Shown here: positions 15,602-24,007 of the stretch, piece after piece
Layout: every line of letters begins with the position of its first letter
Position numbering within the stretch: the stretch's first letter is position 1
Assembly: GCA_905478295.1 (NCBI GenBank)
Contig: CAJQHZ010000004.1
Location: forward strand, 60,606-124,605
Origin: an uncultured Flavobacteriales bacterium
GTDB taxonomy: Bacteria; Bacteroidota; Bacteroidia; Flavobacteriales; Schleiferiaceae
Length of the DNA: 64,000 nucleotides
Direction: 5' to 3'
Position numbers and translations under genes: made by a program
Notes under the pieces: model-generated
Told to the model about the DNA's origin: nothing
What the model saw: the letters and a program-made list of their open reading frames with translations, nothing else
Database searches by the model: none

Positions 15602-16944
15602 AGCAAACTGCGCACTTTGTATTGAAAACGCCAGTATAAAGCTATTGCAGCAAGTAATAATCCGATCGCCAGCCCAATCCAAACACCTAAAGGACCAATG
15701 GCCATTACCACACCTAGGTAATAGCACAGCGGTACGGCGACCACCCAATAGGAAATAAAGGCAATAATAGTTGGGACATTTACGTCCTGTACACCACGCA
15801 GTGCTCCTAAAGTGGTCGCTTGCAGTCCATCCGGTAATTGGAAGATTCCGGCAGCAATCATTAGTACAGCAGTATATTGTAAAACTTCAGGGTCCGAACT
15901 GTAAAACTCAGGGGCAAGATTGCGAAAACCGATAAACAAGCACATCGTCACAACCATCATGGCCAAAGTGAGATGAAACAAGCTTTGACCCGCTGTGCGA
16001 AGCATTGGTATATCTCTTTTACCCAGTTGATTTCCCATGCGAATGGTTGCAGCAGCACCTATTCCACTTACCATCATGTAACTCACTGAAGCAATATTTA
16101 GTGCTATCTGATGCGCTGCTTGTTGCACTGGACCGATCATCCCGACAATGACACCGCTCATGGCAAACGCACCGGCTTCGAATACATATTGTAATCCACT
16201 GGGTACACCTATGACTAGAATATCCCGAATACTCTTCCATGAAATTTGACTGCTGCGCCAATAGCGCCAATAGCTCTCAAACTTCTTGTGCTTGCGTATA
16301 TATAAAGCCATTCCACCCAACATTAAGAAACGCGTACTTAAGGTTGCCAGCGCCGCACCTGCTAGGCCCAATTCCGGGAAAGGTCCCCATCCAGTTATCA
16401 GAGGGTAGTTTAAAAGTATGTTTAGCAAATTCGCAACGAGACTGACACGCATCCCCGCTTTGGTATCGCTTAATCCTTCGGCAAATTGTTTAAAGGCAAA
16501 AAAGCTCATCATCGGGACAATGGATAAACCGACCAAATGGATGTACGGGAGTGAAGCTTCAACCACTCGTACATCTTGACCCAAAAGGTGTGCGAATTGT
16601 GCGAAAAGGGCAAGCACCCCATACACGAGTAATCCAAGTATCGAGTTTAATACCAGTCCGTTCTTAAAATATTTTACCGCTTCAGCAGGGTCTTCTTTCC
16701 CGTCAGCACCAGCGACTAATGGTGTGAGGCCATAGGCGACGCCTATCGCAAAAACCATGGGTATGATGAGAATTGATACGGCGAGTGAGATGGCCGCTAA
16801 AGGGATTGTACCGAGGAATTTCCCCACCATGATCGAATCAGCCACGGACACTAACGTTTGCCCTAATTGCCCGATCATAACTGGATAGGCCAATTTCAGG
16901 CTTATCCCGTATTGGGATTTATATGTATTCCAATGGTATGCCAC
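15598..16944 (-). CDS. MATE family multidrug efflux transporter (NorM-like)
   Basis: A 448-residue membrane protein with about 12 predicted helices in two MatE halves, each starting with a conserved segment: LAYPVMIGQLGQTLVSVADSI in the first half and VIGVPSGLQYVFEAGAF in the second. It likely exports cationic drugs using a Na+ or H+ gradient. It starts 6 bases after the stop of a small acidic protein and is probably co-transcribed with it. Substrate and coupling ion cannot be assigned from sequence. Confidence 0.93.
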   Translation of the reverse strand: MAYHWNTYKSQYGISLKLAYPVMIGQLGQTLVSVADSIMVGKFLGTIPLAAISLAVSILIIPMVFAIGVAYGLTPLVAGADGKEDPAEAVKYFKNGLVLNSILGLLVYGVLALFAQFAHLLGQDVRVVEASLPYIHLVGLSIVPMMSFFAFKQFAEGLSDTKAGMRVSLVANLLNILLNYPLITGWGPFPELGLAGAALATLSTRFLMLGGMALYIRKHKKFESYWRYWRSSQISWKSIRDILVIGVPSGLQYVFEAGAFAMSGVIVGMIGPVQQAAHQIALNIASVSYMMVSGIGAAATIRMGNQLGKRDIPMLRTAGQSLFHLTLAMMVVTMCLFIGFRNLAPEFYSSDPEVLQYTAVLMIAAGIFQLPDGLQATTLGALRGVQDVNVPTIIAFISYWVVAVPLCYYLGVVMAIGPLGVWIGLAIGLLLAAIALYWRFQYKVRSLL

Positions 16945-16950
16945 TGCGGC

Positions 16951-17178
16951 TTAGAGATTATAGCGTTCCACCTCGCGGGTATAAAACGCTTCTGCCTCAG
17001 CGATCAATCCTTCCAGAATTTTTGTTAAATCTTCTTCGCTTTCATCACCAATATCATCTAACCACTTCACTTCATCGTTCTCAAGGTTGAGAATGAAAGA
17101 AGGAAATTCAGTGTGAACGATATACACTGCCTCTGGTAAATCGGTGTTGTCTGCGACTAAGAATTTAGGAAAGTTCAT
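16951..17178 (-). CDS. Small acidic conserved protein, function unknown
   Basis: A 75-residue acidic protein starting MNFPKFLVADNTDLPEAVYI with the central VHTEFPSFILNLENDEVKW and an acidic C-terminal helix. It has no signal peptide, membrane segment or recognisable motif. I recall similar short proteins in other flavobacteria, but I know of no function. It is upstream of the MATE gene with 6 bases between and has its own perfect -7 box, 19 bases before the start. Confidence 0.75.
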   Translation of the reverse strand: MNFPKFLVADNTDLPEAVYIVHTEFPSFILNLENDEVKWLDDIGDESEEDLTKILEGLIAEAEAFYTREVERYNL

Positions 17179-17197
17179 TTGTATACGTTTTGAAAGT

Positions 17198-17205
17198 CAA
17201 AAGTA
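17198..17205 (-). promoter_or_regulatory. Candidate -7 box upstream of the small acidic protein and MATE gene
   Basis: Minus strand TACTTTTG matches TAnnTTTG, ending 19 bases before the ATG at 17178. It lies in the 30-base gap after the response regulator gene. No -33 TTTG is visible, so this is a tentative internal promoter. Confidence 0.35.
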
Positions 17206-17208
17206 CGT

Positions 17209-18372
17209 CTATTTACGTGCGAACGTACTTACATCCATCGCACTAATTTCCATACCACCTAAAATGTGTAAGCGCTCTATGACATTTCTGAATTCTCTAA
17301 TATTACCAGTCCAATCATAGCCTTGTAAGGCAGCTAAACCTTTGTTGCTAATCGTTTTTACAGCTACCCCATAATCGTCGGCGATCTGTTGCAGAAAGTG
17401 AACCGCTAGTAAGGGAATGTCGTCTCTACGATCGTTTAATCCTGGCACTTCGATTAGAATTACACTCAAGCGATGATATAGATCTTCTCTAAATTTCCCA
17501 GCTTCGATTTCTTTCCTTAAATCTTTATTCGTCGCGGCCAAAACACGGACATTTACTTTGATGCTTCGATCGCCACCTACCGGTGTTATTTGATGTTCCT
17601 GTAATGCACGTAATACTTTCGCTTGCGCACTCAGACTCATATCGCCTATTTCATCAAGGAAAAGTGTACCTCCATGGGCCAATTCAAATTTCCCTTTCCG
17701 ATCTTTTTGTGCTCCTGTAAACGCACCTTTTTTATGACCAAAAAGTTCGCTTTCAATTAATTCTGAAGGTATCGCAGCACAGTTCACTTCTACCATGGCA
17801 TTTTTTGAACGAGCACTTTGCTGATGTATTTGATGCGCGACCAATTCCTTTCCTGAACCGTTGGGTCCTGTAATAAGAACACGCGCTTCAGACGGCGCGA
17901 CTTTTTCAATAAGTCCGCGTAACTCCATCATTCCCGAACTCTCGCCAATCATGGTGTATTTCTTACTCACCTTCTTTTTCAGCGTTTTGACCTCTTGTAC
18001 TAGCGTTTTCTTTTCGAGTGCATGTCGAACGGTACTTAATAATCGATTTAAGTCAGGAGGCTTAGGTAAATAATCGAAGGCGCCTTTTTTCAAGCAGTCA
18101 ACAGCCGTATTAATATCACCATGTCCACTAATCATGATGACTGGAATTTCGGGATTTACAGCCATCATTTTTTCAAGGACTTCAACACCGTCCATGTGAG
18201 GCATCTTTATATCACAGAAAACCAGATCCCAGGCACCATCGCCAAAAACCGCTATGGCTTGCTTGCCATCTGCCGCTTCATGAACATCGTTCGATGCATC
18301 CTCCTCCAAGAGTATCTTCTTTAGTACGCGACGAATGGCCTCTTCGTCTTCTATCAATAATATTCTGCTCAT
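17209..18372 (-). CDS. Sigma-54-type response regulator lacking the DNA-binding domain
   Basis: A 387-residue protein with an N-terminal receiver domain (residues 1-120, phospho-acceptor Asp54 in LVFCDIKMP) and a central AAA+ domain with Walker A GPNGSGKE, the sigma-54 contact loop GAFTGA and [10 protein letters not shown]. The protein ends about 30 residues after [15 protein letters not shown], so the usual Fis-type helix-turn-helix is absent. Such HTH-less NtrC relatives are common in Bacteroidota. It may activate from solution, or act in a way not tied to one enhancer site (inference). The true start is the ATG at 18370-18372; a TTG two codons upstream is also in frame. It follows mscS by 9 bases. 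Confidence 0.9.
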   Translation of the reverse strand: MSRILLIEDEEAIRRVLKKILLEEDASNDVHEAADGKQAIAVFGDGAWDLVFCDIKMPHMDGVEVLEKMMAVNPEIPVIMISGHGDINTAVDCLKKGAFDYLPKPPDLNRLLSTVRHALEKKTLVQEVKTLKKKVSKKYTMIGESSGMMELRGLIEKVAPSEARVLITGPNGSGKELVAHQIHQQSARSKNAMVEVNCAAIPSELIESELFGHKKGAFTGAQKDRKGKFELAHGGTLFLDEIGDMSLSAQAKVLRALQEHQITPVGGDRSIKVNVRVLAATNKDLRKEIEAGKFREDLYHRLSVILIEVPGLNDRRDDIPLLAVHFLQQIADDYGVAVKTISNKGLAALQGYDWTGNIREFRNVIERLHILGGMEISAMDVSTFARK

Positions 18373-18381
18373 GCTCAATTC

Positions 18382-19320
18382 TTAAAGTGCACCTGCTGTG
18401 TTGTCATCATTTTTCGATGCAATATTCTCGCTATTACCCTCAATACCATCACCGGATTGCTTAACCATTTCTGTCCCTTGCCAAACTGTACGTTGTGGGA
18501 ATGGAATAATGATTTTATTTTCACGAAATACACGATCAATCGCAAATCGAAGTTCACTTTTGATCTTTTCAATATGGAATAGGTTTTGGGTGTAAAAGTT
18601 CAATTCAAAAACTATTGCGCTATCTCCAAAATCTTTAAGAATGACCAAAGGTTCTTTCCTTGATTCTAATTCAGTATGATCTTTCGCGACTTGCCTTAAC
18701 AAGTCAGCTACTCTTTGGGTATCACTGCCGAACGCCACGCCCACCTCAACTGCAAACCGAGTGGTCTCTTCGCTCCGTGTGAGGTTTATAACAACTTCGT
18801 TGGTCAATTTGCTATTAGGCACTATAATAAGGATGTCATCGCGTGTGCGTAGCGTTGTCGTGCGTAGTCCTACAGCTTCAACCTTTCCAAACTGCTCCCG
18901 AAGTTGAATAATATCGCCAACGGAAAGCGTACGTTCCATTAAAATAATTACACCTGAGCTCAGGTCCTTAAACGCATCCTGTAAACCCAAACCTAAACCA
19001 ACAAATAATGCGGTTTCGGCGGCGAGAAGGGTAGTGACTTTAACGCCTACAGTTTCGAGGGCCATAACTATGACCACTGTATAAATCAGGTATTTAGAGA
19101 TCTGAAGAATAGTATAGCGACGCCCTTCGTCGAAATTCGATCCCTTTACGCCACGCAAGAATGCTCTACCCAAGGCCCAGATTCCGATACGTGCGCCTAA
19201 AAAGAGAAAGAGAACTTGAATTACGCCTTGTACAGAAAGTCTAAAGGTATTGTACCCCCAAATTTTATAACTCAACAACGCGTCAAAAAAATTGCTTATT
19301 GATTCTAGTATTTCAGCCAT
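18382..19320 (-). CDS. mscS: Small-conductance mechanosensitive channel (MscS family)
   Basis: Releases solutes during hypo-osmotic shock. The 312-residue protein has three N-terminal membrane helices. The pore helix segment is LAAETALFVGLGLGLQDAFK, which has the small-residue packing of MscS TM3, followed by the beta domain with VGDIIQLREQFGKVEAVGLR and VPNSKLTNEVVINL. The C-terminal 30 residues are polar and not conserved. It overlaps the end of the ABC permease by 16 bases and is followed by the response regulator after 9 bases, so the four genes from the ATPase down appear to be one operon. Confidence 0.93.
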   Translation of the reverse strand: MAEILESISNFFDALLSYKIWGYNTFRLSVQGVIQVLFLFLGARIGIWALGRAFLRGVKGSNFDEGRRYTILQISKYLIYTVVIVMALETVGVKVTTLLAAETALFVGLGLGLQDAFKDLSSGVIILMERTLSVGDIIQLREQFGKVEAVGLRTTTLRTRDDILIIVPNSKLTNEVVINLTRSEETTRFAVEVGVAFGSDTQRVADLLRQVAKDHTELESRKEPLVILKDFGDSAIVFELNFYTQNLFHIEKIKSELRFAIDRVFRENKIIIPFPQRTVWQGTEMVKQSGDGIEGNSENIASKNDDNTAGAL

Positions 19321-20603
19321 TTGAATAGTTCTTTCCAGGTTACTTTTTTACCATACATTAAGATTCCAACTCGGTAGATTTTACCAGCCAGTCCAACCAC
19401 AATAAAGAAGGTGGCTACTAATATAGCAACACTTAGAAAGACTTCCCATAACGGAATGCCAAAAGGTAGTCGAGCCATCATGGTAATGGGTGAGGTCAAT
19501 GGAATCATACTCATCCAAAAGGCCAACGTGCCATTCGGTTCTTGAACTACACTCACTGTTGTAGTGAGTGCTAGGATCATAGGGATGGTGACAGGTAACA
19601 TGAATTGTTGGGTGTCGGCTTCCTGGTCTACCGCACTTCCTACCGCGGCGAATAAGGCACTATAGAGGAAATATCCGCCGAAAAAGTAAAATAAAAATCC
19701 AATGCTAATGGTGATAAAATCAATGGAACGAAGCATGTCAATTACATCGAGTCCAGGGATTTTTGCAGCAGCATTACCCGCCGCCGCATGCTCGGCAAAT
19801 AGTTCAGGAAAAAAAACTGTACTAATCACCGTGTAGAAAATACCTGAAAGACCAATCCAAATTGCGAATTGGACTACTCCAACTAATCCAATGCCAATAA
19901 TCTTACCCATCATGAGTTGGTAAGGGCGAACGCTTGAAATAATGACTTCTACAATGCGACTGCTTTTTTCTTCCATCACTCCGCGCATGACTTGCACCGC
20001 ATAAAAGAAAATGAAAATATAAATCAAAAGGCCGGTAAAGTAACCCAGTGCCATTTTAATCGGTACAGCACTTTGCTCGTCATTTCCTTCGTCGTCAAGC
20101 GTGAAACTTTGTATAGTGACATTCGTCTTGATTTGCGCAATGATCTCAGGATCAACCCCGTTTTTCAAGAGTTTTGCTTTATCGATTTGCTGCTCAAGTA
20201 AATAATCTAGATATCCCTGCAGCTCCATGGAGGGGTCTTCCTTGCCAAAAAGCAATACATTGTTTTTGATGAAATCAGGATCCCAATTTGATCCAGAAGG
20301 AATGTAAAGCAAGGCGTCGTATTCAGAATCTCTAAAAGAAGTCTTGGCCAATTCTAAATTGGTTTCTCTCGGATCAAGATATTCTATTGCATATTGTTCT
20401 TTTCCTTCATGAGGTAAAAGCAGCGAAGGCTCATCAAGAACAATAATGCGCTTACTATCTTCAGGCATCGATGCCAAAAGCCCTGGCGCAAACATGAGCG
20501 CCGCCAAAGCGACTGGCACTATAAGGGTGACTAAAATAAAAGATTTTTTACGAACGCGTGAAAGGAATTCACGTTGTATAATGAGGAAAATAGGGTTACT
20601 CAT
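19305..20603 (-). CDS. ABC-2 type transporter permease (NatB-like)
   Basis: Membrane subunit of an ABC exporter, paired with the ATPase encoded just upstream. The 432-residue protein has one helix at the N-terminus (FILVTLIVPVALAALMF), an extracytoplasmic domain of about 130 residues and a C-terminal group of five or six helices, the layout of NatB/ABC-2 permeases. I chose the ATG at 20601-20603 (MSNPIFLIIQREFLS). A longer reading from 20651 would extend into the ATPase gene. It overlaps the ATPase gene by 8 bases and mscS by 16. The exported substrate is not known; NatAB homologues export Na+. Confidence 0.88.
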   Translation of the reverse strand: MSNPIFLIIQREFLSRVRKKSFILVTLIVPVALAALMFAPGLLASMPEDSKRIIVLDEPSLLLPHEGKEQYAIEYLDPRETNLELAKTSFRDSEYDALLYIPSGSNWDPDFIKNNVLLFGKEDPSMELQGYLDYLLEQQIDKAKLLKNGVDPEIIAQIKTNVTIQSFTLDDEGNDEQSAVPIKMALGYFTGLLIYIFIFFYAVQVMRGVMEEKSSRIVEVIISSVRPYQLMMGKIIGIGLVGVVQFAIWIGLSGIFYTVISTVFFPELFAEHAAAGNAAAKIPGLDVIDMLRSIDFITISIGFLFYFFGGYFLYSALFAAVGSAVDQEADTQQFMLPVTIPMILALTTTVSVVQEPNGTLAFWMSMIPLTSPITMMARLPFGIPLWEVFLSVAILVATFFIVVGLAGKIYRVGILMYGKKVTWKELFKWLKY

Positions 20604-21504
20604 GATTCCAAGGTTTAGGTCCGTTCTTGACGATTTCGATGAAAATATCATTTACTGTTGGCAGTACTTCCTCGAAGGCCATCAATTCACCTTTTTGACT
20701 TAAGGAAATAACCAATTCTTTAGGGAATTCGGCAGCTTTGAGTACAGTTAAGTATCCCATAGGGTCTTCGCGTTGCAAAAAAACTTCATGCCCACCCCAG
20801 TCGTCGATCACTGTGCGTGTCGTAAATGCAAAAGTGCCGTCCTTATAATGCTTCCGGATATCCAATAAATTGCCTTCAATCATCACCTTACCATTATCGA
20901 TCAATCCAATGTGATTACAAATCTCCTCGACACTCTCCATGCGGTGCGTAGAAAAAATCACTGTCGCGCCATTTTCATTAAGGCGTTGAATTTCTCCTTT
21001 GATTAGGTTGGTGTTGATAGGATCGAAGCCGGTAAACGGCTCGTCAAAGATGAGGAGTTCAGGTTCATGTAAAACCGTAGTTACAAATTGGACCTTTTGT
21101 GCCATTCCTTTACTCAGGTCCTCCACTTTTTTATCCCACCAGCCGCTCATTTCGAGGCGTTCGAACCATTCTTTTGCTTTGCTTTTGGCTTCGTTTGTAG
21201 TGAGGCCTTTCAAGCGGGCTAAATAGAGTACCTGCTCGCCGACTTTCATTTTTTTATAAAGTCCGCGCTCCTCCGGTAGATACCCAATGCGTGCTATATC
21301 TCTTGGTTGTAGAAGTTCCGATCCAAAGTTCACCTCACCTTTATCTGGTGCGGTAATCTGGTTCATAATCCGAATGAATGATGTCTTACCCGCTCCGTTT
21401 GGACCAAGCAATCCATAGATGCTTCCTTTAGGTATACTAAGGTCAACTCCATCGAGCGCAAGCTTCGCGCTATACTCTTTAGAGACCTTTTTGGCTGTAA
21501 TCAT
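20596..21504 (-). CDS. ABC transporter ATP-binding protein (NatA-like)
   Basis: A 302-residue ATPase with Walker A GPNGAGKT, the signature LSKGMAQKV (the LSGGQ motif in the LSKGM form typical of the NatA/ABC-2 group), Walker B LLIFDEPFTGFDP and the switch His in FSTHRMESVEE. About 80 C-terminal residues lie beyond the nucleotide-binding domain. The start is the ATG at 21502-21504 (MITAKKVSKEY); a longer reading from 21540 would enter the dnaJ terminator and is less likely. It works with the permease that overlaps its 3' end. Confidence 0.93.
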   Translation of the reverse strand: MITAKKVSKEYSAKLALDGVDLSIPKGSIYGLLGPNGAGKTSFIRIMNQITAPDKGEVNFGSELLQPRDIARIGYLPEERGLYKKMKVGEQVLYLARLKGLTTNEAKSKAKEWFERLEMSGWWDKKVEDLSKGMAQKVQFVTTVLHEPELLIFDEPFTGFDPINTNLIKGEIQRLNENGATVIFSTHRMESVEEICNHIGLIDNGKVMIEGNLLDIRKHYKDGTFAFTTRTVIDDWGGHEVFLQREDPMGYLTVLKAAEFPKELVISLSQKGELMAFEEVLPTVNDIFIEIVKNGPKPWNHE

Positions 21505-21524
21505 GGCTGTTAATTCTAGGATAT

Positions 21525-21551
21525 AAAAAACTCTCACCAATGAGGTGGGAG
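21525..21551 (-). terminator. Terminator after dnaJ
   Basis: Minus-strand hairpin of 8 bp (CTCCCACC with GGTGAGAG, one G-T pair), loop of 5, then six T at 21525-21530. It lies between dnaJ and the ABC ATPase and marks the end of the grpE-dnaJ operon. Confidence 0.75.
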
Positions 21552-21570
21552 TGTAAAGTACAAAACCAAT

Positions 21571-22695
21571 TTAAGAGAACATCTCCTTGACTCGGTCAAA
21601 AAAGCCTTTGTCCGATTTACCTGGATTAGGCACGAAATTTTCATTCCCCTTAAGCTTTTCAACTGCTTTCTTTTCTTCACCGTTCAGATTTTTCGGAACC
21701 CAAACATTCACGTGAATGAGTTGATCCCCTTTGCCATAGCCTTGAACGCTGGGTAGTCCTTTGTTTTTCAGGCGAAGGATTTTACCTGGCTGTGTACCTG
21801 AATCGATTCCAATTTTCACGATACCGTTAACGGTTGGTATTTCTACTTGCGTCCCCAGGGCAGCATCCGGAAAACTTAAGTTCAATTCGTAATGTAAATT
21901 TTCCCCGTCTCTTGTTAGATGATCGTGCTGAATTTCTTCAATCAACACAATTAAGTCGCCAGCAACGCCGCCGAGTGCTTCATTTCCTTTACCACCAACA
22001 CGTAATTGCATCCCGTCTTGAACGCCTGCTGGGATATTAACACTCACAACTTCTTCCTTGCGATCCAGACCGTCGCTTCCTACACCCGATGGTTTTTGAT
22101 CCACGACTTTACCACTACCGTTACAGGAAGAACAGGTAGCCGCAGTGCGCATCTGACCTAATATAGTATTCGTTACCTGCTGAACCTGACCTGCACCGTT
22201 ACACGTGCTACAGGTTTTGAACGTAACACCGTCAGCGATTTTCGCTCGGCGAATCTTCATTTTCTTTTCTACTCCTTCTGCGATCTCTTCCAGAGTCAAT
22301 TTCACTTTTACCCGAAGGTTAGAGCCTTTAGCTTGTCTACGTTGACCGCCACCACCGAAACCGCCAAAACCGCCGAAGCCGCCACCTTGGCCGCTCCCAC
22401 CGCCAAAGATGTCCCCAAACATATCGAAGATATCGTTCATGTTACCGCCAAAACCGCCGCCGGCACCTGCGCCAAAGGCTTGGTGTCCAAACTGGTCGTA
22501 CTTACGACGCTTTTCCTCGTTGCCGAGCACATCATATGCTTCTGCCGCTTCTTTAAATTTATCTTCTGCTTCTTTATTGTCAGGATTGCGATCTGGATGG
22601 TACTTCAAAGCCACTTTACGATAGGCTTTTTTGATTTCGTCTTGACTTGAATCTTTTGAGACGCCTAGTAGGTCGTAATAATCTCTTTTTGCCAT
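21571..22695 (-). CDS. dnaJ: Chaperone DnaJ with reduced zinc-finger domain
   Basis: Hsp40 co-chaperone that delivers unfolded clients to DnaK and stimulates its ATPase. The 374-residue protein has a J domain with HPD at 33-35, a Gly/Phe-rich linker (about 70-120) and the client-binding C-terminal domains. The zinc region has only two CxxCxGxG motifs (162-169 and 188-195) where E. coli DnaJ has four, as is the case in other flavobacteria I know. A DnaJ typical of this lineage is the best reading. It is one base after grpE on the same transcript and ends in a hairpin terminator. A dnaK gene is not in the window. Confidence 0.95.
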   Translation of the reverse strand: MAKRDYYDLLGVSKDSSQDEIKKAYRKVALKYHPDRNPDNKEAEDKFKEAAEAYDVLGNEEKRRKYDQFGHQAFGAGAGGGFGGNMNDIFDMFGDIFGGGSGQGGGFGGFGGFGGGGQRRQAKGSNLRVKVKLTLEEIAEGVEKKMKIRRAKIADGVTFKTCSTCNGAGQVQQVTNTILGQMRTAATCSSCNGSGKVVDQKPSGVGSDGLDRKEEVVSVNIPAGVQDGMQLRVGGKGNEALGGVAGDLIVLIEEIQHDHLTRDGENLHYELNLSFPDAALGTQVEIPTVNGIVKIGIDSGTQPGKILRLKNKGLPSVQGYGKGDQLIHVNVWVPKNLNGEEKKAVEKLKGNENFVPNPGKSDKGFFDRVKEMFS

Positions 22696-22696
22696 T

Positions 22697-23272
22697 TTAT
22701 GCTTCTTTACCTACGACTACTTTTGCGTAGCGCAATACTTGCTCACCAATTTTATAGCCTTTCTCTACCTCGTCAATTACCTTTCCAGTAAGTTCAGGAC
22801 TTGGCGCCGGGATTTGTGTAATGGCTTCCATTTCTTCAACATCGAAGGCTCTGCCTATGGTGCTCTCCATTGCGATCAGCCCTTTGTTCTTGAGCGTCTC
22901 ACCCAATTTATGTTGGATTAACTTTAGCCCCTCCAATACCGCTTCGTTCTCGGGAGTCGCCTCTGTGTTTTTTAAGGCTCTGTCAAAATCGTCCAAAACT
23001 GGCAACAATGCAGCTAAAGTGTCTTTGTTGGCACTGTCCATCATTTGAAGGCGCTCTTTCGCTGTACGCTTTCTGAAATTTTCGAATTCAGCATACAGAC
23101 GTAGATTTTGATCTTTTAAATCTTGAATTTCGTCTTTTAGTTTTTCAACCGGGTCAGCCTCAACCGTGTGTTTTTCAGTTGTTTCTGCGTCAATTTCTTG
23201 CGTTTCTTCGCTCTTTTGCTCTGGGCTTTCTTGATCCCGTTCTTCTTCTTTATGTTGTTCCTTTTCAGACAT
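22697..23272 (-). CDS. grpE: Nucleotide exchange factor GrpE
   Basis: Releases ADP from DnaK in the chaperone cycle. The 191-residue protein has a long acidic Glu/Gln-rich N-terminus (residues 1-45), a coiled coil (VEKLKDEIQDLKDQNLRLYA), the AEFENFRKRTAKER motif and the C-terminal beta domain ending IGEQVLRYAKVVVGK. The start ATG is at 23270-23272. It is followed after one base by dnaJ. A perfect inverted repeat lies 58 to 86 bases upstream of the start codon and may be a regulatory site. Confidence 0.95.
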   Translation of the reverse strand: MSEKEQHKEEERDQESPEQKSEETQEIDAETTEKHTVEADPVEKLKDEIQDLKDQNLRLYAEFENFRKRTAKERLQMMDSANKDTLAALLPVLDDFDRALKNTEATPENEAVLEGLKLIQHKLGETLKNKGLIAMESTIGRAFDVEEMEAITQIPAPSPELTGKVIDEVEKGYKIGEQVLRYAKVVVGKEA

Positions 23273-23329
23273 TTTTTGGGTGGATTGTTACTCTTACCTT
23301 CTTATTTAAGCAAAATGTTAGCCAATTTA

Positions 23330-23358
23330 CCTTTCGCTGACACGTTGTCAGCGAAAGG
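23330..23358. repeat. 13-bp perfect inverted repeat upstream of grpE-dnaJ
   Basis: CCTTTCGCTGACA at 23330-23342 and its exact reverse complement at 23346-23358, separated by 3 bases. No T run follows on either strand, so it does not look like a terminator. It lies upstream of the heat-shock pair and is not the CIRCE sequence (TTAGCACTC-N9-GAGTGCTAA). Confidence 0.8.
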
Positions 23359-23383
23359 ATTACGATGGCAAAATTTCGGGCAT

Positions 23384-23412
23384 AAAAAAGGCGCGGCGAA
23401 ACGCCGCGCCTT
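23384..23412 (-). terminator. Terminator after the TlpA-like gene
   Basis: 11-bp GC-rich stem (AAGGCGCGGCG at 23388-23398 with CGCCGCGCCTT at 23402-23412), loop of 3, followed on the minus strand by a T run (23384-23389). It ends the leftward helicase-DUF4290-murA-tlpA operon. Confidence 0.9.
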
Positions 23413-23428
23413 ATCAACTTTTAGTCCG

Positions 23429-23995
23429 TTATTTTTTGAGCTTAGCTAACGTGTTTTCTAACGCTTGGCCACGTAAATTCCTTTTAATTACTATACCGTC
23501 ACCGTCGATCAGGTAGGTGGCAGGAATGCTATTCACACCATAAAGGCCAGCCGCTGCATTTCTCCAGCCTTGAAGGTCACTAACATGGTTTTCCCAAACC
23601 AGGCCATCTTTTTTAATACCGTTTATCCAAGCGGCTTTATTCTGGTCAAGACTTACTGAGAACACAGTAAATCCATTACCGTTTTTAAACGCCACGTCCT
23701 TGTAAGCATTGAATGTACGGACCACATTAGGGTTTTCCATACGGCATGGACGGCACCAAGAAGCCCAGAAGTCTATTAAAACGACTTGACCTTTGAGTTC
23801 GCTTAGTTTGCGGATATTGCCTTGTGGGTCACGCATGGCTATATCTGGGGCTTTATCGCCGATCCCAACCGCTGCCATTTGATTGGCGGCTAATTCTATG
23901 GGACGAGCTACTTCATAGTTAGCTTGCGAAGCTGTTGTAATAAATCCTAATACTACGAGGACAGCCCCGGAGAATAATAATTTCATGATTTTCAT
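23429..23995 (-). CDS. TlpA-like periplasmic thioredoxin-fold protein
   Basis: A 188-residue redoxin with an N-terminal signal or anchor (LLFSGAVLVVLGFITTASQA), then a TlpA/ResA-like thioredoxin domain with GDKAPDIAMRDPQG and the active site WCRPC (Cys81 and Cys84), and the cis-Pro region VNSIPATYLID. It probably reduces or exchanges disulfides in the periplasm, for example in cytochrome c maturation (inference). The first ATG gives MKIMKLL; a second ATG three codons on gives an equally good signal. It starts 12 bases after murA and ends the operon. Confidence 0.85.
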   Translation of the reverse strand: MKIMKLLFSGAVLVVLGFITTASQANYEVARPIELAANQMAAVGIGDKAPDIAMRDPQGNIRKLSELKGQVVLIDFWASWCRPCRMENPNVVRTFNAYKDVAFKNGNGFTVFSVSLDQNKAAWINGIKKDGLVWENHVSDLQGWRNAAAGLYGVNSIPATYLIDGDGIVIKRNLRGQALENTLAKLKK

Positions 23996-24007
23996 AGGAA
24001 TAAACGT

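Noticed and set aside
23330..23358. CIRCE element upstream of grpE
   Set aside because: The inverted repeat does not have the TTAGCACTC half-site, so it is listed as an unknown repeat instead.
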